Assembly (NCBI RefSeq): GCF_001279725.1
Contig: NZ_LGDE01000226.1
Location: 1 to 64,000, forward strand
Source of the DNA: Streptomyces sp. WM4235
GTDB taxonomy: Bacteria; Actinomycetota; Actinomycetes; Streptomycetales; Streptomycetaceae
DNA length: 64,000 bases
Reading direction: 5' to 3'
This document shows, in pieces, positions 47,509-56,687 of this stretch. The notes under the pieces were generated by a model. The model saw nothing but the letters and a program-made list of their open reading frames with translations. It had not been told where the DNA came from and searched no databases. Each line of letters starts with the position of its first letter. Position 1 is the first letter of the stretch. A program made the translations under genes and the position numbers.

Positions 47509-47617
47509 CCCATCACGTCCACGGTGTCCATCCCACCCGGCACGTCCACCCCACCCGGCACGTCCATCACGTCCACGGCATCCACCTCACCCATCCCACC
47601 CATCCCACCCATCACGT
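47509..47617. repeat. low-complexity repeat between nikQ and nikO
   Basis: About 109 bp made of imperfect units such as CCCACCCGGCACGTCCA and repeated CCCATCCCAC fill the gap between nikQ and nikO. It is non-coding on the operon strand and unusually pyrimidine/purine-biased. It could modulate the relative expression of the ATPase. Confidence 0.65.
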
Positions 47618-48379
47618 TCACAGCGTCCACCCCGTCACGCAGACGGCGAGCGCCGCCAGCGGGAGCACGGCCGCGTACGCCCACTGGGCGCGCGTGGCCG
47701 CGACGTCGTCGATCACCGGCATCGAGCCGGAGTAGCCGCGGCTGACCATCGCGAGGTACACGCGCTCGCCGCGCTCGTAGGAACGGATGAAGAGCGCTCC
47801 GGCCGTCTTGGCCAGCACCCCCCAGTGCCGGATCCCGCGCGCCTCGAACCCGCGCGAGCGGCGGGCGATCGACATCCGGCGGAGTTCGCCGCCGATCACA
47901 TCGCCGTACCGGATCATGAAGGAGGCGATCTGGACCAGCAGTGGCGGCAGTTTCAGCCGCTGGAGGCCGAGGAGCAGCGCCCGCAGTTCGGTCGTCGAGG
48001 CGAGCAGGACGGAGGCGGCCACGCCGAGGGTGCCCTTGGCGAGCACGTTCCAGGCGCCCCACAGGCCGGAGACGCTCAGCGACATGCCGAGCACCTCGAC
48101 CCGCTCGCCCTCCGCCACGAAGGGCATGAGTACGGCGAAGGCGACGAACGGCACCTCGATCAGCAGCCGGCGCAGCACGAAGGCGGCCGGGATCCGGGCG
48201 ACGGCCGTGACCGCCGCGAGCAGGAGGGCGTACAGGCCGAAGGCCCACATCGCCTCCCGCGGTGTGGACACGACGACCAGCACGAACGCGAAGGTCGCGG
48301 CGAGCTTGCAGTGCGGCGGCAGGGCGTGGATGGGCGAGTGCCCGTGCCGGTAGAGCTTGTGGATGTGGCCGGCCCCCAT
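47618..48379 (-). CDS. nikQ: nickel/cobalt ECF transporter transmembrane subunit (NikQ/CbiQ)
   Basis: 253 residues from ATG 48379, one base beyond the nikMN stop, so translation is coupled. It is the EcfT-type scaffold linking substrate protein and ATPase. The N-terminal HSPIHALPPHCKL motif and the two Arg-containing coupling helices (ARRSRGFEARGIRHWG and SYERGERVYLAMVSRGY) are characteristic of CbiQ. About five or six membrane helices are seen. Confidence 0.93.
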   Translation of the reverse strand: MGAGHIHKLYRHGHSPIHALPPHCKLAATFAFVLVVVSTPREAMWAFGLYALLLAAVTAVARIPAAFVLRRLLIEVPFVAFAVLMPFVAEGERVEVLGMSLSVSGLWGAWNVLAKGTLGVAASVLLASTTELRALLLGLQRLKLPPLLVQIASFMIRYGDVIGGELRRMSIARRSRGFEARGIRHWGVLAKTAGALFIRSYERGERVYLAMVSRGYSGSMPVIDDVAATRAQWAYAAVLPLAALAVCVTGWTL

Positions 48380-48380
48380 G

Positions 48381-49436
48381 TCAGGCGGTGGGCACTGCGG
48401 TGGAGGTGGCGGTCAGGTCCTCGGCGCGGCGGCGCCGGACCACCCAGAAGATGCCGGTGCCGACGACGACGGTCACGCCGACGCCGATGATCCCGGCGAG
48501 GCCGCCGGAGAGTCGGGCGTCGCCGACGCCCTTGACGCTGTAGTCGGCGACGGGGGAGTTCGCGGAGGCGTGCTCCTCGACGTGGGCGTCGATGCCCTTG
48601 TCGGCGGCGACCTTCTCCAGCCCGTCGGGGCTGGCGGAGGCGTAGTAGGAGACGACACCGGCCAGCACGAGGGCGGTGGCCAGGCCGGTGATCCACACGG
48701 GCTTGGTGGAGCGGGCGGCGGCGACGGGCACGGGGGCGGCGGTCGGGACGTCGACGAGTTCGCCGTCGACGCGCAGCTTCAGCGGCGTGGCCAGTCCGCG
48801 CGCGCCGTGGACCAGGTCGGGGCGGACGGCCAGGACGGCGCCCACGGTCGCGGCCGTGATGACGGCCTCGCCGATGCCGATGAGGACGTGTACGCCGACC
48901 ATGGCGGTGAACACCTTGGCCACCGGGATGTCGGTCGTCCCTCCGACGGCGTAGATCGCGGTGAAGGCGGCGGCCGCGCCGGGCACCGAGAGCAGCGCTC
49001 CGAGGAAGGCGGCGGTGGTGATCGAGGCCCGGCCGGTCGGCAGCACCTTGACCAGGCCGCGGAAGATCGCGTAAGCGATCACCACGGTGACGACGCCCAT
49101 GACGGTGATGTTCACGCCGAGGGCCGTCAGACCGCCGTCGGCGAAGAGGATGCCCTGCATGAGCAGGACCACGGACACGCAGAGCACGCCCGTGTAGGGG
49201 CCGACGAGGATCGCGGCGAGGGCCCCTCCCAGCAGGTGGCCGCTGGTGCCGGCGGCGACCGGGAAGTTGAGCATCTGCACGGCGAAGATGAAGGCGGCGA
49301 CCAGGCCGGCGAGCGGTGCGGTGCGCTCGTCGAGCTCGCGGCGGGCGCCGCGGAGGCTGACCGCCACCGCGCCCGCGGCGGCGACGCCCGCGGCTATGGA
49401 GACGGGGGCGTCGATGAAGCCGTCGGGGACATGCAT
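48381..49436 (-). CDS. nikMN: nickel/cobalt ECF substrate-binding protein, NikM-NikN (PDGLE) fusion
   Basis: 351 residues. The N-terminal CbiM/NikM domain (1-230) starts with MHVPDGFI, whose first residues and H2 form the metal site in this family. FPVAAGTSGHLLGGALAAILVGPYTG is the core signature. After a short linker, a C-terminal region (about 245-340) carries the PDGLE motif (SPDGLEKVAADKG) and two further helices, a fused NikN-type component. It is first in the operon and preceded by a Nur-like box, so nickel uptake for Ni-superoxide dismutase, urease or hydrogenase is likely. Confidence 0.93.
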   Translation of the reverse strand: MHVPDGFIDAPVSIAAGVAAAGAVAVSLRGARRELDERTAPLAGLVAAFIFAVQMLNFPVAAGTSGHLLGGALAAILVGPYTGVLCVSVVLLMQGILFADGGLTALGVNITVMGVVTVVIAYAIFRGLVKVLPTGRASITTAAFLGALLSVPGAAAAFTAIYAVGGTTDIPVAKVFTAMVGVHVLIGIGEAVITAATVGAVLAVRPDLVHGARGLATPLKLRVDGELVDVPTAAPVPVAAARSTKPVWITGLATALVLAGVVSYYASASPDGLEKVAADKGIDAHVEEHASANSPVADYSVKGVGDARLSGGLAGIIGVGVTVVVGTGIFWVVRRRRAEDLTATSTAVPTA

Positions 49437-49557
49437 GTGTCTGCTCCGCTTCCTGCGGTAAGGCTCACGGCGGTAAGGCTCATGGCAGTGGGGCGCATGG
49501 GGGCTCGGGCCGGTGTTGCGCTGACAAAATCTTTAACCGTTCAAGAATAGTGCCCAC

Positions 49558-49574
49558 TTGCAAACCATTGGCAA
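49558..49574 (-). promoter_or_regulatory. Nur-like box upstream of nikMN
   Basis: TTGCAAACCATTGGCAA is a 6-5-6 inverted repeat matching the Streptomyces Nur box (TTGCAA-N5-TTGCAA) with one mismatch. Read on the minus strand it precedes a -10-like TATTCT (49545-49550 complement) and lies about 120 bp upstream of nikMN, overlapping its likely -35. Nickel-loaded Nur (a Fur homologue) would repress there. Confidence 0.8.
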
Positions 49575-49673
49575 GAGCGTACGCGCCTCGAATAGTGGCG
49601 CGCGGATTCGTGGGAATGTGCGACGCTGGGGTCAATACAGACGCATATGTTCCGATTTGTAGGAGCCGTGTCG

Positions 49674-50093
49674 ATGTCAGCGACCGCCGATGATCCCCGC
49701 GTGACCGAGGTGACCACCGCCGTGGAGGAGCGCGTCCGCGCCCGTGTGATCACGGACGATCCGCTCTACCGGGCGATTCCGGTCCTCCTGCGGTTCACCT
49801 CCGCCGAGCCGCTGGCGGTACGGATCGTCTTCCCCGCCGACCTGTCCCCCGAGGGCACGGACAACGAGTGGGTCTTCCCCCGCGCCCTCCTGGAGGCGGG
49901 CCTGACCGCCCCGACCGGGACCGGTGACGTACGGGTCTGGCCGTGCGGCCGGGTACAGGCGATCGTCGAGTTCCACTCCCCCGAGGGCGTCGCCGTGGTG
50001 CAGTTCGACCTCTCGGCGCTGCGTCGTTTCCTGCGCCGTACGTACGCCCCAGCCCCCGCCGCGACGCCCGCCGTCGAGCACGCCACCCGTTAG
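49674..50093 (+). CDS. ssgE: SsgA-like sporulation/cell-division protein
   Basis: 139 residues from ATG 49674 (GGAG 8 bp upstream); ATG 49647 would add nine. It belongs to the SsgA-like family restricted to morphologically complex actinobacteria. Family features are TTAVEERVRARVITDDPLYRAIPVLLRFTSAEPLAVRIVFP, then WVFPRALLEAGL and DVRVWPCGRVQAIVEFHSPEGVAVVQF. Members steer septum placement and spore separation. The location beside the pmt/PBP/nik genes matches ssgE in S. coelicolor as I recall it; assignment to ssgE rather than another paralogue rests on that synteny. Confidence 0.88.
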   Translation: MSATADDPRVTEVTTAVEERVRARVITDDPLYRAIPVLLRFTSAEPLAVRIVFPADLSPEGTDNEWVFPRALLEAGLTAPTGTGDVRVWPCGRVQAIVEFHSPEGVAVVQFDLSALRRFLRRTYAPAPAATPAVEHATR

Positions 50094-50130
50094 GCCCAAC
50101 GCCACCGCACCCACCGGCGGGCGCGAACGC

Positions 50131-50169
50131 GGCCGGCCCCGCACCCGGTGTTCGGGTGCGGGGCCGGCC
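50131..50169. terminator. bidirectional terminator after ssgE
   Basis: A 17-bp perfect stem (50131-50147 with 50153-50169) with a GTGTT loop separates convergent ssgE and the MMPL gene. Confidence 0.88.
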
Positions 50170-50246
50170 TCTCGTACGCGACCGCGCCGGTCGGGCGCCG
50201 TCGGTCAGGCACTGACGGTCAGATGTCGACGGTCAGACGCCGACAG

Positions 50247-52454
50247 TCAGGCGTTGACCAGCTCGCGGTCCTTGTCCGGACCGTCCGAGGAGTCGCCGGA
50301 GTCGCCGAGGTGCTTGCGCAGGCTCTCGCCCTCCACATCCACGTTCGGCAGGAGCCGGTCGAGCCACTTCGGCAGCCACCAGGCCTTGTGGCCGAGCAGC
50401 GCCAGTACCGCCGGGACGATCGCCATGCGGACCACGAAGGCGTCGAAGAAGACGGCGACGGCCAGACCGAAGCCGATCATCTTGACCATCTGCTCACTGG
50501 CTCCGATGAAGCCCGCGAACACGGCGATCATGATGACGGCGGCGGCCACGACCACCCGCGCGCTGTACTGGAAGCCGGTCACGACGGCCTGGCCCGGCCG
50601 CTCGCCGTGGACGTACGCCTCCCGCATGCGGGTGACCAGGAACACCTCGTAGTCCATGGCCAGGCCGAAGACCACGCCCACCATGAAGATCGGCATCATC
50701 GACATGATCGGACCGGTCTGCTCCACCCCGAAGAGCGAGCCGAGCCAGCCCCACTGGAAGACCGCGACGACCGCGCCGAGGGCCGCGACGACCGACAGCA
50801 GGAAGCCGAGGGCCGCCTTGAGCGGGACCAGGATCGAGCGGAACACCAGCATCAGCAGCAGGAAGGCGAGGCCGACCACGAGCGCCAGGTAGGGCAGCAG
50901 CGCGTCGTTCATCTTCTGCGAGAAGTCGATGTTCATCGCGGTGGCGCCGGTGACGAGGACGTCGTCGCCGCTGCCGTCGCGGATCTCGTGGACCAGGTTC
51001 TCGGTCTCGACCGAGGAGGGCCGGTCCTTCGGGATCACGTTGATGATCGCCGCGTCGCCGTCCTTGTTCGGCATCGGCGGCATGACCGCCACGACGCCGT
51101 CCAGACCCTTGATCCGGTCGACCGTGGAGTCGGCGAGCGCCTTGTCGCCGTCTACGACGATCATCAGCGGGCCGTTGAAGCCGGGGCCGAAGCCGTCGGA
51201 CAGCAGGTCGTACGCCTTGCGCTGGGTGGTGGAGACCGGCTGGGCGCCGTCGTCCGGCAGGCCCATCTCCAGCTTGCTCGCCGGGATGGCGATCACGCCG
51301 AGGCCGATCACACCGACCAGCAGCACCATGATCGGGCGGCGCAGGACGAAGCGGGCCCAGCGGGTGCCGCCGTTGGCCTTGGGCTCGGCGCCCTCGACCT
51401 TCGGCCTGCCCTTGCCGAACAGCTTGCTCTTGGCGCCGGCCGGCAGGACCTTCTTGCCGGCGAAGCCCAGGATGGCCGGGACCAGGGTCAGGGCCACGAG
51501 GACCGCGATGACCACCGTGCCGGCGGCCGCGACGCCCATCTTGGTCAGCATCGGGATGTTGACGACGGCCAGGCCCACCAGGGCGATGACCACGGTCAGA
51601 CCGGCGAAGACGACGGCGGAGCCGGCGGTTCCGGCGGCCCGGCCGGCGGCCTCGTCGCGCTCACGGCCCTCGGCGAGCTCCGCGCGGTAGCGGGAGACGA
51701 TGAAGAGGGCGTAATCGATGCCGACGGCGAGGCCGATCATCATCGCGAGCGTGGAGGTGGTGGAGCCGAGGTCCAGCACGTTGGCGAGGGCCGTGATGCT
51801 GGAGACACCGATGCCCACGCCGATCAGCGCGGTCAGCAGCGGCAGTCCGGCCGCGATCAGCGAGCCGAAGGTGATGACCAGGACGATCGCCGCGATGGCG
51901 ATGCCGATGATCTCGCCGGAGCCCGTCTCGGGCGCGGCCATCAGCGCGTCGCCGCCGATCTCGACGGTGAGCCCGGCGTCCTGGGCGGCCTTGCCGGACA
52001 CCTTCAGGGCGTCGCGGGCGTCGTCCTTCAGCTCCATGCCGCTGACGTCGTACTTGACGCTGACGTAGGCGGTGGAACCGTCCTGGCTGACGGCCTTCAC
52101 CTGGTAGGGGTCGTCGATCTTGGCGATCTGCTCGGCGCCGGGGCCGTTCTGCAGACCGGAGATGATCTTCTCGACCTCGGTCTTGGTGCCCGGGTCGGTG
52201 ACCTTGGCGCCCGCCGGCGCCTTGACGACGATACGGGCGGTGGCGCCGTCGGCGGCCATGCCCGGGAAGCGCTGCTCCAGCAGATCGAAGGCCTTCTGGG
52301 CCTCCGTGCCGGGTATCGAGAAGGAGCCTGAGGTGGGTGCGGACGCCGAGGCCGCGCCGAAGCCGGCGACGAACAGCAGCGCCACCCAGACGAGGGCGAC
52401 GAGGCGCCGGCGCCGGAAGGCGCCCTTGCCGAGGCGGTAGAGGAAGGTGGCCAC
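50247..52454 (-). CDS. MMPL-family (RND-like) exporter
   Basis: 735 residues from GTG 52454. Two repeats, each of one helix, a large extracellular domain, then five helices. The proton-relay Asp-Tyr pairs are present in GLAVGIDYALFIVSRYR and VFGLAMDYEVFLVTRMREAY. Actinobacterial MMPL proteins export lipids, siderophores or drugs using proton motive force. It lies directly downstream of a TetR gene on the same strand (106-bp gap), which probably represses it until a toxic ligand appears. The substrate is unknown. Confidence 0.93.
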   Translation of the reverse strand: MATFLYRLGKGAFRRRRLVALVWVALLFVAGFGAASASAPTSGSFSIPGTEAQKAFDLLEQRFPGMAADGATARIVVKAPAGAKVTDPGTKTEVEKIISGLQNGPGAEQIAKIDDPYQVKAVSQDGSTAYVSVKYDVSGMELKDDARDALKVSGKAAQDAGLTVEIGGDALMAAPETGSGEIIGIAIAAIVLVITFGSLIAAGLPLLTALIGVGIGVSSITALANVLDLGSTTSTLAMMIGLAVGIDYALFIVSRYRAELAEGRERDEAAGRAAGTAGSAVVFAGLTVVIALVGLAVVNIPMLTKMGVAAAGTVVIAVLVALTLVPAILGFAGKKVLPAGAKSKLFGKGRPKVEGAEPKANGGTRWARFVLRRPIMVLLVGVIGLGVIAIPASKLEMGLPDDGAQPVSTTQRKAYDLLSDGFGPGFNGPLMIVVDGDKALADSTVDRIKGLDGVVAVMPPMPNKDGDAAIINVIPKDRPSSVETENLVHEIRDGSGDDVLVTGATAMNIDFSQKMNDALLPYLALVVGLAFLLLMLVFRSILVPLKAALGFLLSVVAALGAVVAVFQWGWLGSLFGVEQTGPIMSMMPIFMVGVVFGLAMDYEVFLVTRMREAYVHGERPGQAVVTGFQYSARVVVAAAVIMIAVFAGFIGASEQMVKMIGFGLAVAVFFDAFVVRMAIVPAVLALLGHKAWWLPKWLDRLLPNVDVEGESLRKHLGDSGDSSDGPDKDRELVNA

Positions 52455-52560
52455 GTCGGTGGTTCTCCCGTTCGGGTCGTGGGATGGGACAGGGCGTGGT
52501 GAGCCGGCCCGACGACGAGAGCGGCGTGTCAGGAGCAGCGATACGGGTCGTGCGTGGAAC

Positions 52561-53151
52561 TCAGACGCCGAGGGCGGGGAAGACCACGGCGTCCAGGAAC
52601 TGGCCGAGGAACGTCCGGTCGACCGACCGGTCCTCGATCAGCGGGAGCGCGATGAACGCCCCGATGAGCATGTGCGGTACGAAGTCGAGCGCCGGACAGT
52701 CAGGGGCGATCTCGCCCCGGTCCACCGCGCGCTGCAACATCATCTGGAGCCCGTTGATCTCGGGATCGACCAGCAGGTCGCGCAGTGCCTGGTGGAGTTC
52801 CGGGCTCTCGTGGACGGCATGGGCCAGACCCCGCATCAGCGCGGTGTCCTTGGCCATCTGCGTGTCGTCGGAGTGCTCGACCATCAGGGCGAAGTCCCCG
52901 CGCACGCTGCCCGTGTCGATCTCCCGGAGGGAGACCGGCTGGGTGCAGCGCAGGGCCTTGGCCACCAGCTCGGGCTTGCTCCCCCACTGGCGGTAGAGCG
53001 TGGCCTTGCTGGACTTGGTGCGGGCGGCGACCGCGTCCATGGTCAGCGCCTCGTACCCGACCTCGCGGAGAAGGTCGAGGACCGCCCCGTGGAGTTCGGC
53101 TTCCCGCTCGGGGGTGATCCGGCTGCGCCGCGACGCGACCTCTTCGGGCAT
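52561..53151 (-). CDS. TetR-family repressor of the MMPL exporter
   Basis: 196 residues from ATG 53151 (GGAGG 7 bp upstream; ATG 53166 is an alternative). The HTH is MDAVAARTKSSKATLYRQWGSKPELVAKAL, and the C-terminal domain has the TetR_C-like LIGAFIALPLIEDRSVDRTFLGQFLDAVV. It is upstream of and co-directional with the MMPL gene. Two related 15-bp dyads lie 20 and 67 bp before its start, in the shared upstream region with the divergent tricorn gene. Autorepression and exporter control are inferred. Confidence 0.92.
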   Translation of the reverse strand: MPEEVASRRSRITPEREAELHGAVLDLLREVGYEALTMDAVAARTKSSKATLYRQWGSKPELVAKALRCTQPVSLREIDTGSVRGDFALMVEHSDDTQMAKDTALMRGLAHAVHESPELHQALRDLLVDPEINGLQMMLQRAVDRGEIAPDCPALDFVPHMLIGAFIALPLIEDRSVDRTFLGQFLDAVVFPALGV

Positions 53152-53170
53152 CTCCGGTCCTCCCATCCGA

Positions 53171-53236
53171 ACGAAACGGTTTCGTACTCCTTCGAGCCTA
53201 CCCTCCCTCCGAACGAAACGAAACCGTTCCGTTTCG
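53171..53236. promoter_or_regulatory. twin ACGAAAC-GTTTCGT operators
   Basis: Site 1 (53171-53185) is ACGAAAC-G-GTTTCGT, a perfect dyad. Site 2 (53218-53232) matches it at 13 of 15 positions, and the extended CGAAAC/GTTTCG arms span 53219-53236. They are 47 bp apart between the TetR gene and tricorn. This is the expected place for TetR binding. Confidence 0.8.
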
Positions 53237-53303
53237 CTTCGGTGAGTGTCATGGATCACCTGTACGAGTTGCCAGGGCCCTCCTGCGCGGAAAGCATTGG
53301 GGG

Positions 53304-56300
53304 GTGAGTCACGACGTCGCGTACCTCCGGTTCCCGCACCTGCACGACGACCTGCTGTGTTTCGCCACCGAGGACGACCTCTGGGTGGCACCTCTGGCCC
53401 CGCCCGACGGCCCGGCCGGCCGCGCCTGGCGGATCACCGTCGACCGGACCCGGGTCGGCCACCCGCGGTTCTCCCCCGACGGCCGGCACATCGCCTTCAC
53501 CACCTGGCGCAGCCTCGACCCCGAGATCCACCTCGCGCCCGTGGACGGCGGTCCGGCCCGCCGGCTCAGCCACTGGGGCTCCACCGACACCCGCGTCTGC
53601 GGCTGGACCCCGCCCGACAAGGACGGCCGCAGCGACATCCTGGCCGTCTCCTCGCACGCCCAGCCCTTCTCGTACTACTCCTGGGCCTACAGCCTGCCCA
53701 CCGACGGCAGCCCCGGCGGCAAGCTCCCCTGGGGCCCGGTGTCCGACATCGCCGTGCGGGAGGAACCGAACGGCGAACGCCGGACCCTGCTGCTCACCGG
53801 CAAGCCCCCGCACGAGCCCGCCGCCTGGAAGCGGTACCGCGGCGGCGCCACCGGCCGGCTCTGGCTGCACGGCCGACGGCTGCTGGAGGACGTCGAGGGC
53901 CACCTCGACTCGCCGATGTTCGTGGCCGGCCGGATCGCCTTCCTCTCCGACCACGAGGGCATCGGCAACCTCTACTCCTGCCTCCCCGACGGCACCGACC
54001 TGCGGCGCCACACCGACCACGCGGAGTTCTACGCCCGGCACGCCTCCAGCGACGGCTCCCGGGTCGTCTACCAGTGCGCGGGCGACCTCTGGCTCGTGGA
54101 CTCCCTCGCCCCGGACGCCGTCCCGCGCAAGCTGGAGGTCCGCCTCGGTGGCCCCCGCGCCGGCCGGCGCAGCTATCAGATCCCGGCCGCCAACCACGTC
54201 GACTCCCTCTCCGTCGACGCGACCGGCCGGGCCAGCGCCGTCGTCGTGCGCGGCAGCCTGTACTGGCTCACCCACCGCGACGGCCCGGCCCGCACCATCG
54301 CCGACACCCCGGGCGTACGGGTCCGGCTGCCGGAGATGCTCGGCAGCGGCGGGCAGGTGGCGTACGTGACCGACGCGGAGGGCGAGGACGCGATCGAGAT
54401 CGCCTACCTGCCCCGCGCCTCCGGCGACCGCGAACCCCGCCGGCTGGCCTCGGGCCGGCTGGGCCGCGTACTGGAACTGCTCTCCGACCCGGACGGGGAG
54501 CGGCTCGCCGTCGCCTCGAACGACGGCCGGCTGCTGCTGATCGACGCCACCGAGGAGTCCGACGGGGAGGTCACCGAGCTCATCCGGTCCATCAACGGGC
54601 CCGTCACCGACATCGCGTTCTCCCCCGACGGCTGTTGGCTGACCTGGTCGCACCCGGGCATCGGACGCTCGCTGCGCCAGATCAAGATGGCCCGCATCGC
54701 CGGCCCCGGCACCCGCACGGTCGTGGACGTCACCAACGGCCGCTTCGACGACGAGAACCCGGTGTTCACCCGGGACGGCCGGTTCCTCGCGTTCCTGTCC
54801 TGGCGCGGCTTCGACCCGGTGTACGACGTCCACACCGGCGACCTGTCCTTCCCGCTGGGCTGTCGCCCGTACCTGGTGCCGCTGTCCTCCGCGACCCCCT
54901 CGCCCTTCGCCTTCTCCCCCGACGGCCGCCCGGCGGCGGGCGGACTCGACCCGGTGGAGGGCGAGTCCGGCGACGGGGACGGCTCGGTGACCGTGGAAGT
55001 GGAGGGGCTGGAGAGCCGGGTCACGCCCTTCCCCGTGACGGCGTCGAAGTACTCGGCCCTGTACCCGGTGAACGGCGGCGGCCTGGTGTGGCTGCGCTGG
55101 CCGATCTCGGGGGCGCTCGGCGAGACCTTCGCCAACCCCTCCGACACCAGCGGCAAGCCGACGCTGGAGCACTACGACATCTCCAAGGCCCGCAAGAGCG
55201 AACTCGCCTCCGGACTGGACTGGTTCGCGGTCAGCGGCGACGGCACCCGGCTGGTGATCAACGACGACGGCGACCTGCGGGCCGTCCCGTCGACCGAGTC
55301 GGGCGACGGCGACTCCACCGTCTACCTGGACCTGCGCCGCATCCTGCACGAGGTGGACCCGGCGGCCGAATGGCGCCAGGCGTACGAGGAGGCCGGCCGG
55401 CTGATCCGCGCCTACTTCTGGGAGCCCGACATGTGCGGCATCGACTGGGACGGGGTGCTGCGCCAGTACCGCTCCCTGGTCGAACGCGTCGCCTCCCCCG
55501 ACGAGTTCGCCGACCTGATGCGCGAGGTCCTCGGCGAACTGGGCACCTCGCACGCGTACGTGTCCCCCGCCCGCCGCAACGAGGGCCCGCCCCACTACCA
55601 GCGGGCCATCGGCCTGCTCGGCGCCAACCTGGTGTGCCGGGACGGCGCCTGGATGATCAAACGGATCCTGCCCGGCGAGTCCTCGGACTCCAAGGCCCGC
55701 TCCCCACTGGCCGGCACCGGCATCCGCGAGGGCGCCGTGCTCACGCACATCGACGGCCGCCCGGTGGACCCGGTGACCGGCCCGTACCCGCTGCTGGACG
55801 CGGCGGGCGGCACCACCGTCGAGTTGACCTTCGAGCAGGAAGGCGAGGGCCGGGCCCGCCGTGTCGCGGTCGTCCCCCTGATCGACGAACGGCCGCTGCG
55901 CTACCAGGACTGGGTGTCCAAACGCCGGTCGGTGGTCCGCGAACTCAGCGGCGGCCGGTGCGGCTACCTCCACATCCCCGACATGGGCGGCTCGGGCTGG
56001 GCGCAGTTCAACCGGGACCTGCGGATGGAGATGTCCCGGCCCGCGCTGATCGTGGACGTGCGCGGCAACGCCGGCGGTCACATCAGCGAGTTGGTCGTGG
56101 AGAAGCTGACCCGCTCGATCCTCGGCTGGGACCTGACGCGCAACGCCCAGCCGGTGTCGTACGCCTCCAACGCGCCCCGGGGCCCGATCGTGGCCCTGGC
56201 CGACGAGGCGACCTCCTCCGACGGGGACATGATCACGGCGGCGTTCAAGCTGCTGGGGCTGGGCCCCGTGGTCGGCCAGCGCACCTGGGGCGGGGTGGTC

Positions 56301-56591
56301 GGCATGACCGGCCGGCACGTCCTGGGCGACGGCACGGTGATCACGGTGCCGATGAACGCGGCCTGGTTCCCGGAGTACGGCTGGTCGGTGGAGAACAACG
56401 GCGTCGAGCCCGACCTGGCGATCCTGCGCACGCCGCTCGACTGGGCGGAGGGCCGGCACGCGGTACTCGACGACGCCGTCCACCTGGCGTTGGAACTGTT
56501 GGAGCAGGACCCGGCGGCGGTACCCCCGGGCTACGCGGACGCCCCGGACCTGCGACGCCCGAAGTTGCCGCCGCGCCCGGCCGGTTCGTAG
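53304..56591 (+). CDS. tricorn protease homologue (S41 family)
   Basis: 1095 residues from GTG 53304. A large cytosolic peptidase that trims peptides released by the proteasome. Order: a six-bladed then a seven-bladed beta-propeller (about 1-680, with repeated FSPDGRHIAF/FTRDGRFLAFLSWRG motifs), a helical C1 domain, a PDZ domain (about 780-860, GTGIREGAVLTHIDGRPV), and the S41 catalytic domain. Likely catalytic residues are H750 (LGTSHAYVSP) and S972-D973 (ATSSDGD), equivalent to H746 and S965-D966 of archaeal tricorn. Length is normal. Streptomyces have a 20S proteasome, so a downstream role is reasonable. Confidence 0.94.
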   Translation: MSHDVAYLRFPHLHDDLLCFATEDDLWVAPLAPPDGPAGRAWRITVDRTRVGHPRFSPDGRHIAFTTWRSLDPEIHLAPVDGGPARRLSHWGSTDTRVCGWTPPDKDGRSDILAVSSHAQPFSYYSWAYSLPTDGSPGGKLPWGPVSDIAVREEPNGERRTLLLTGKPPHEPAAWKRYRGGATGRLWLHGRRLLEDVEGHLDSPMFVAGRIAFLSDHEGIGNLYSCLPDGTDLRRHTDHAEFYARHASSDGSRVVYQCAGDLWLVDSLAPDAVPRKLEVRLGGPRAGRRSYQIPAANHVDSLSVDATGRASAVVVRGSLYWLTHRDGPARTIADTPGVRVRLPEMLGSGGQVAYVTDAEGEDAIEIAYLPRASGDREPRRLASGRLGRVLELLSDPDGERLAVASNDGRLLLIDATEESDGEVTELIRSINGPVTDIAFSPDGCWLTWSHPGIGRSLRQIKMARIAGPGTRTVVDVTNGRFDDENPVFTRDGRFLAFLSWRGFDPVYDVHTGDLSFPLGCRPYLVPLSSATPSPFAFSPDGRPAAGGLDPVEGESGDGDGSVTVEVEGLESRVTPFPVTASKYSALYPVNGGGLVWLRWPISGALGETFANPSDTSGKPTLEHYDISKARKSELASGLDWFAVSGDGTRLVINDDGDLRAVPSTESGDGDSTVYLDLRRILHEVDPAAEWRQAYEEAGRLIRAYFWEPDMCGIDWDGVLRQYRSLVERVASPDEFADLMREVLGELGTSHAYVSPARRNEGPPHYQRAIGLLGANLVCRDGAWMIKRILPGESSDSKARSPLAGTGIREGAVLTHIDGRPVDPVTGPYPLLDAAGGTTVELTFEQEGEGRARRVAVVPLIDERPLRYQDWVSKRRSVVRELSGGRCGYLHIPDMGGSGWAQFNRDLRMEMSRPALIVDVRGNAGGHISELVVEKLTRSILGWDLTRNAQPVSYASNAPRGPIVALADEATSSDGDMITAAFKLLGLGPVVGQRTWGGVVGMTGRHVLGDGTVITVPMNAAWFPEYGWSVENNGVEPDLAILRTPLDWAEGRHAVLDDAVHLALELLEQDPAAVPPGYADAPDLRRPKLPPRPAGS

Positions 56592-56611
56592 CCGCAGCGC
56601 GGGAACCTCGA

Positions 56612-56643
56612 AGGGGCGGGACCGCGCTCGCGGTCCCGCCCCT
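56612..56643. terminator. terminator after tricorn
   Basis: A 15-bp perfect stem, AGGGGCGGGACCGCG/CGCGGTCCCGCCCCT, with a 2-nt loop lies 21 bp past the stop codon. Confidence 0.85.
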
Positions 56644-56687
56644 CGTCACACGGTCCTCGTCCCACCGGTCCCGACCCGCCCCTCGGC

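Noticed and set aside
49437-49673. Cobalamin riboswitch upstream of nikMN
   Set aside because: No B12-box or conserved riboswitch core could be seen; the Nur-like inverted repeat explains the region better.
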